The notes beneath the pieces were generated by a model. That model did no database searches, was not told the origin of the DNA, and worked only from the letters and a program-made list of their open reading frames with translations. Positions 6,641 through 7,258 of a stretch of 7,258 nt of DNA are shown one piece after another. Numbering within the stretch: position 1 is the stretch's first letter; each line of letters opens with the position of its first letter. The stretch lies in the NCBI GenBank assembly GCA_022571615.1, contig JACZXM010000143.1:1-7258 (forward strand), written 5' to 3'. The stretch comes from Acidobacteriota bacterium (GTDB taxonomy: Bacteria > Acidobacteriota > UBA890 > WLXD01). The position numbers were made by a program, and so were the translations under genes.

Positions 6641-7133
6641 ATTGATCGACAGGCAACGTGGACAGGTGGCCCGGGGTAGGCAATCCGTTTGCTGCAAGCA
6701 GTTGATCCGCCGGTAGCCAGCTGATTTTCGCGCCAGCGGGCCCGTGATCCTGCCCGGCGAGACCGTCGCATACGAAATCAGCGCCATGGGCGCCGACCGG
6801 CTCAGCATCGTCAGCATCACGCGCACGGCGATGATGCGCTTGGGAGCGATGACCTCGCGCCAACGACGAGGGGACTCGTCGCGAGCGCACGCGACGCGGG
6901 CGGTAAGAACAGGTGCGCATCACCGTCGGAAGGATGGTATCGCCTCTCCATTCGATGCTCCAGCGAGACGGGTGGGGGCGAATCGCGAATGGCGCACGCG
7001 CCAGGAGGCGTCTATCCTTGAGCGCAGCCTCGGAGCCGGCGATCTAGGTGCCCTCGAGCGTCTCGGATAGATTCCGGATGGACACCCATATGGACACCAG
7101 GACGTCTGGAGCGGGTTCTGATGGGTCCCTGAG
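6641..7133. other. Intergenic region without a confident gene; possible decayed coding fragment
   Basis: No recognisable gene is seen here. The plus-strand frame from GTG 6744 to TAG 7068-7070 has no clear ribosome-binding site. Its first 39 codons look coding-like (36 end in G or C) and read ILPGETVAYEISAMGADRL and onward. From 6861 the next 39 codons fall to 21 ending in G or C, and the peptide becomes Arg-rich and low in information. This may be the remnant of a gene that lost its frame, or chance. A perfect hairpin CGACGAG GGGA CTCGTCG lies at 6864-6881, exactly at that break. Small inverted repeat TGGCG/CGCCA is at 6990-7003. A 9-bp direct repeat ATGGACACC occurs at 7078-7086 and 7090-7098. 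The fragment's family is not recognised. Confidence 0.5.
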
Positions 7134-7165
7134 ATCGATTTAAATAATTGATTTAAGGTAATTTA
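7134..7165 (+). promoter_or_regulatory. AT-rich promoter region of tRNA-Leu
   Basis: A strongly AT-rich stretch abuts the tRNA. AATAAT (7143-7148) matches the -10 consensus at five of six positions and would start transcription near 7155, about 11 bases before the mature tRNA. No good -35 is seen at the expected distance. The stretch holds the inverted repeat TTAAAT AATTG ATTTAA (7140-7156) and the direct repeat GATTTAA (7137-7143 and 7150-7156). Confidence 0.4.
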
Positions 7166-7248
7166 GCCGAGGTGGCGAAATGGCAGACGCGCCGGACTCA
7201 AAATCCGGTGCCCGCAAGGGCGTGAGGGTTCGAGTCCCTCCCTCGGCA
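7166..7248 (+). tRNA. tRNA-Leu (anticodon CAA)
   Basis: A complete class II cloverleaf can be drawn. The acceptor stem GCCGAGG (7166-7172) pairs with CCTCGGC (7241-7247) and is followed by discriminator A7248. The D arm has a GCG/CGC stem. The anticodon stem CCGGA/TCCGG encloses loop CTCAAAA, with anticodon CAA at 7199-7201, which reads UUG. A long variable arm GCCC GCAA GGGC and a T arm GAGGG TTCGAGT CCCTC complete it. The long variable arm and discriminator A are typical of leucine tRNA. The 3' CCA is not encoded (CT follows), so a CCA-adding enzyme must finish it. Confidence 0.97.
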
Positions 7249-7258
7249 CTCTTTGTTT

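Noticed and set aside
6137..6923. Minus-strand open frames of 229 and 107 codons
   Set aside because: The longer one mostly mirrors the receiver-coding end of the second kinase. The shorter one has ordinary codon third positions and no recognisable motif.
1..7258. CRISPR array, insertion sequence or defence system
   Set aside because: No spaced repeat array, transposase, terminal inverted repeats or defence-type domains were seen. The only tandem array is the coding GYLWSD repeat.

Overview
The window is GC-rich DNA from a bacterium, with two sharply AT-rich islands (about 533-602 and 7134-7165) that look like promoters. The genus cannot be read from the sequence. Long multi-domain hybrid sensor kinases, a secreted subtilase and a tRNA-Leu without an encoded CCA end would fit a large-genome environmental bacterium such as a proteobacterium, acidobacterium or gemmatimonad. 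That placement is inference. Everything confidently called is on the plus strand.

Layout. (1) 2-400 is the 3' end of a gene for a subtilisin-like (S8) secreted protease. It ends in nine perfect copies of the hexapeptide GYLWSD, followed by a Rho-independent terminator at 469-506. (2) 505-602 is a regulatory region with three GGTAC(G/T)AT direct repeats and an AT-rich promoter. (3) 639-4871 encodes a membrane hybrid histidine kinase of about 1410 residues: signal peptide, 14 propeller-blade (Reg_prop) repeats, Y_Y_Y domain, one transmembrane helix, coiled coil, PAS, HisKA, HATPase_c and receiver. A strong Shine-Dalgarno sequence inside the gene precedes an in-frame ATG at 4437, which could yield a free receiver protein of 144 residues. 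(4) 5024-6589 encodes a second, soluble hybrid kinase (PAS, HisKA, HATPase_c, receiver) whose kinase and receiver closely resemble those of the first. (5) 6590-7165 has no confident gene. It holds hairpins, a possible decayed coding fragment and short repeats. (6) 7166-7248 is tRNA-Leu(CAA).

How it may work. The first kinase probably senses an extracytoplasmic ligand with its tandem propellers and signals through the membrane. The second senses in the cytoplasm through PAS. Both carry their own receiver, and neither carries a DNA-binding or other effector domain. The final output must therefore lie outside the window or be delivered by a freely diffusing receiver. The most notable observations are the putative internal start for the receiver, the loss of one N-box asparagine in the first kinase but not its neighbour, the 14-blade sensor, and the synonymous-only variation in the GYLWSD array.
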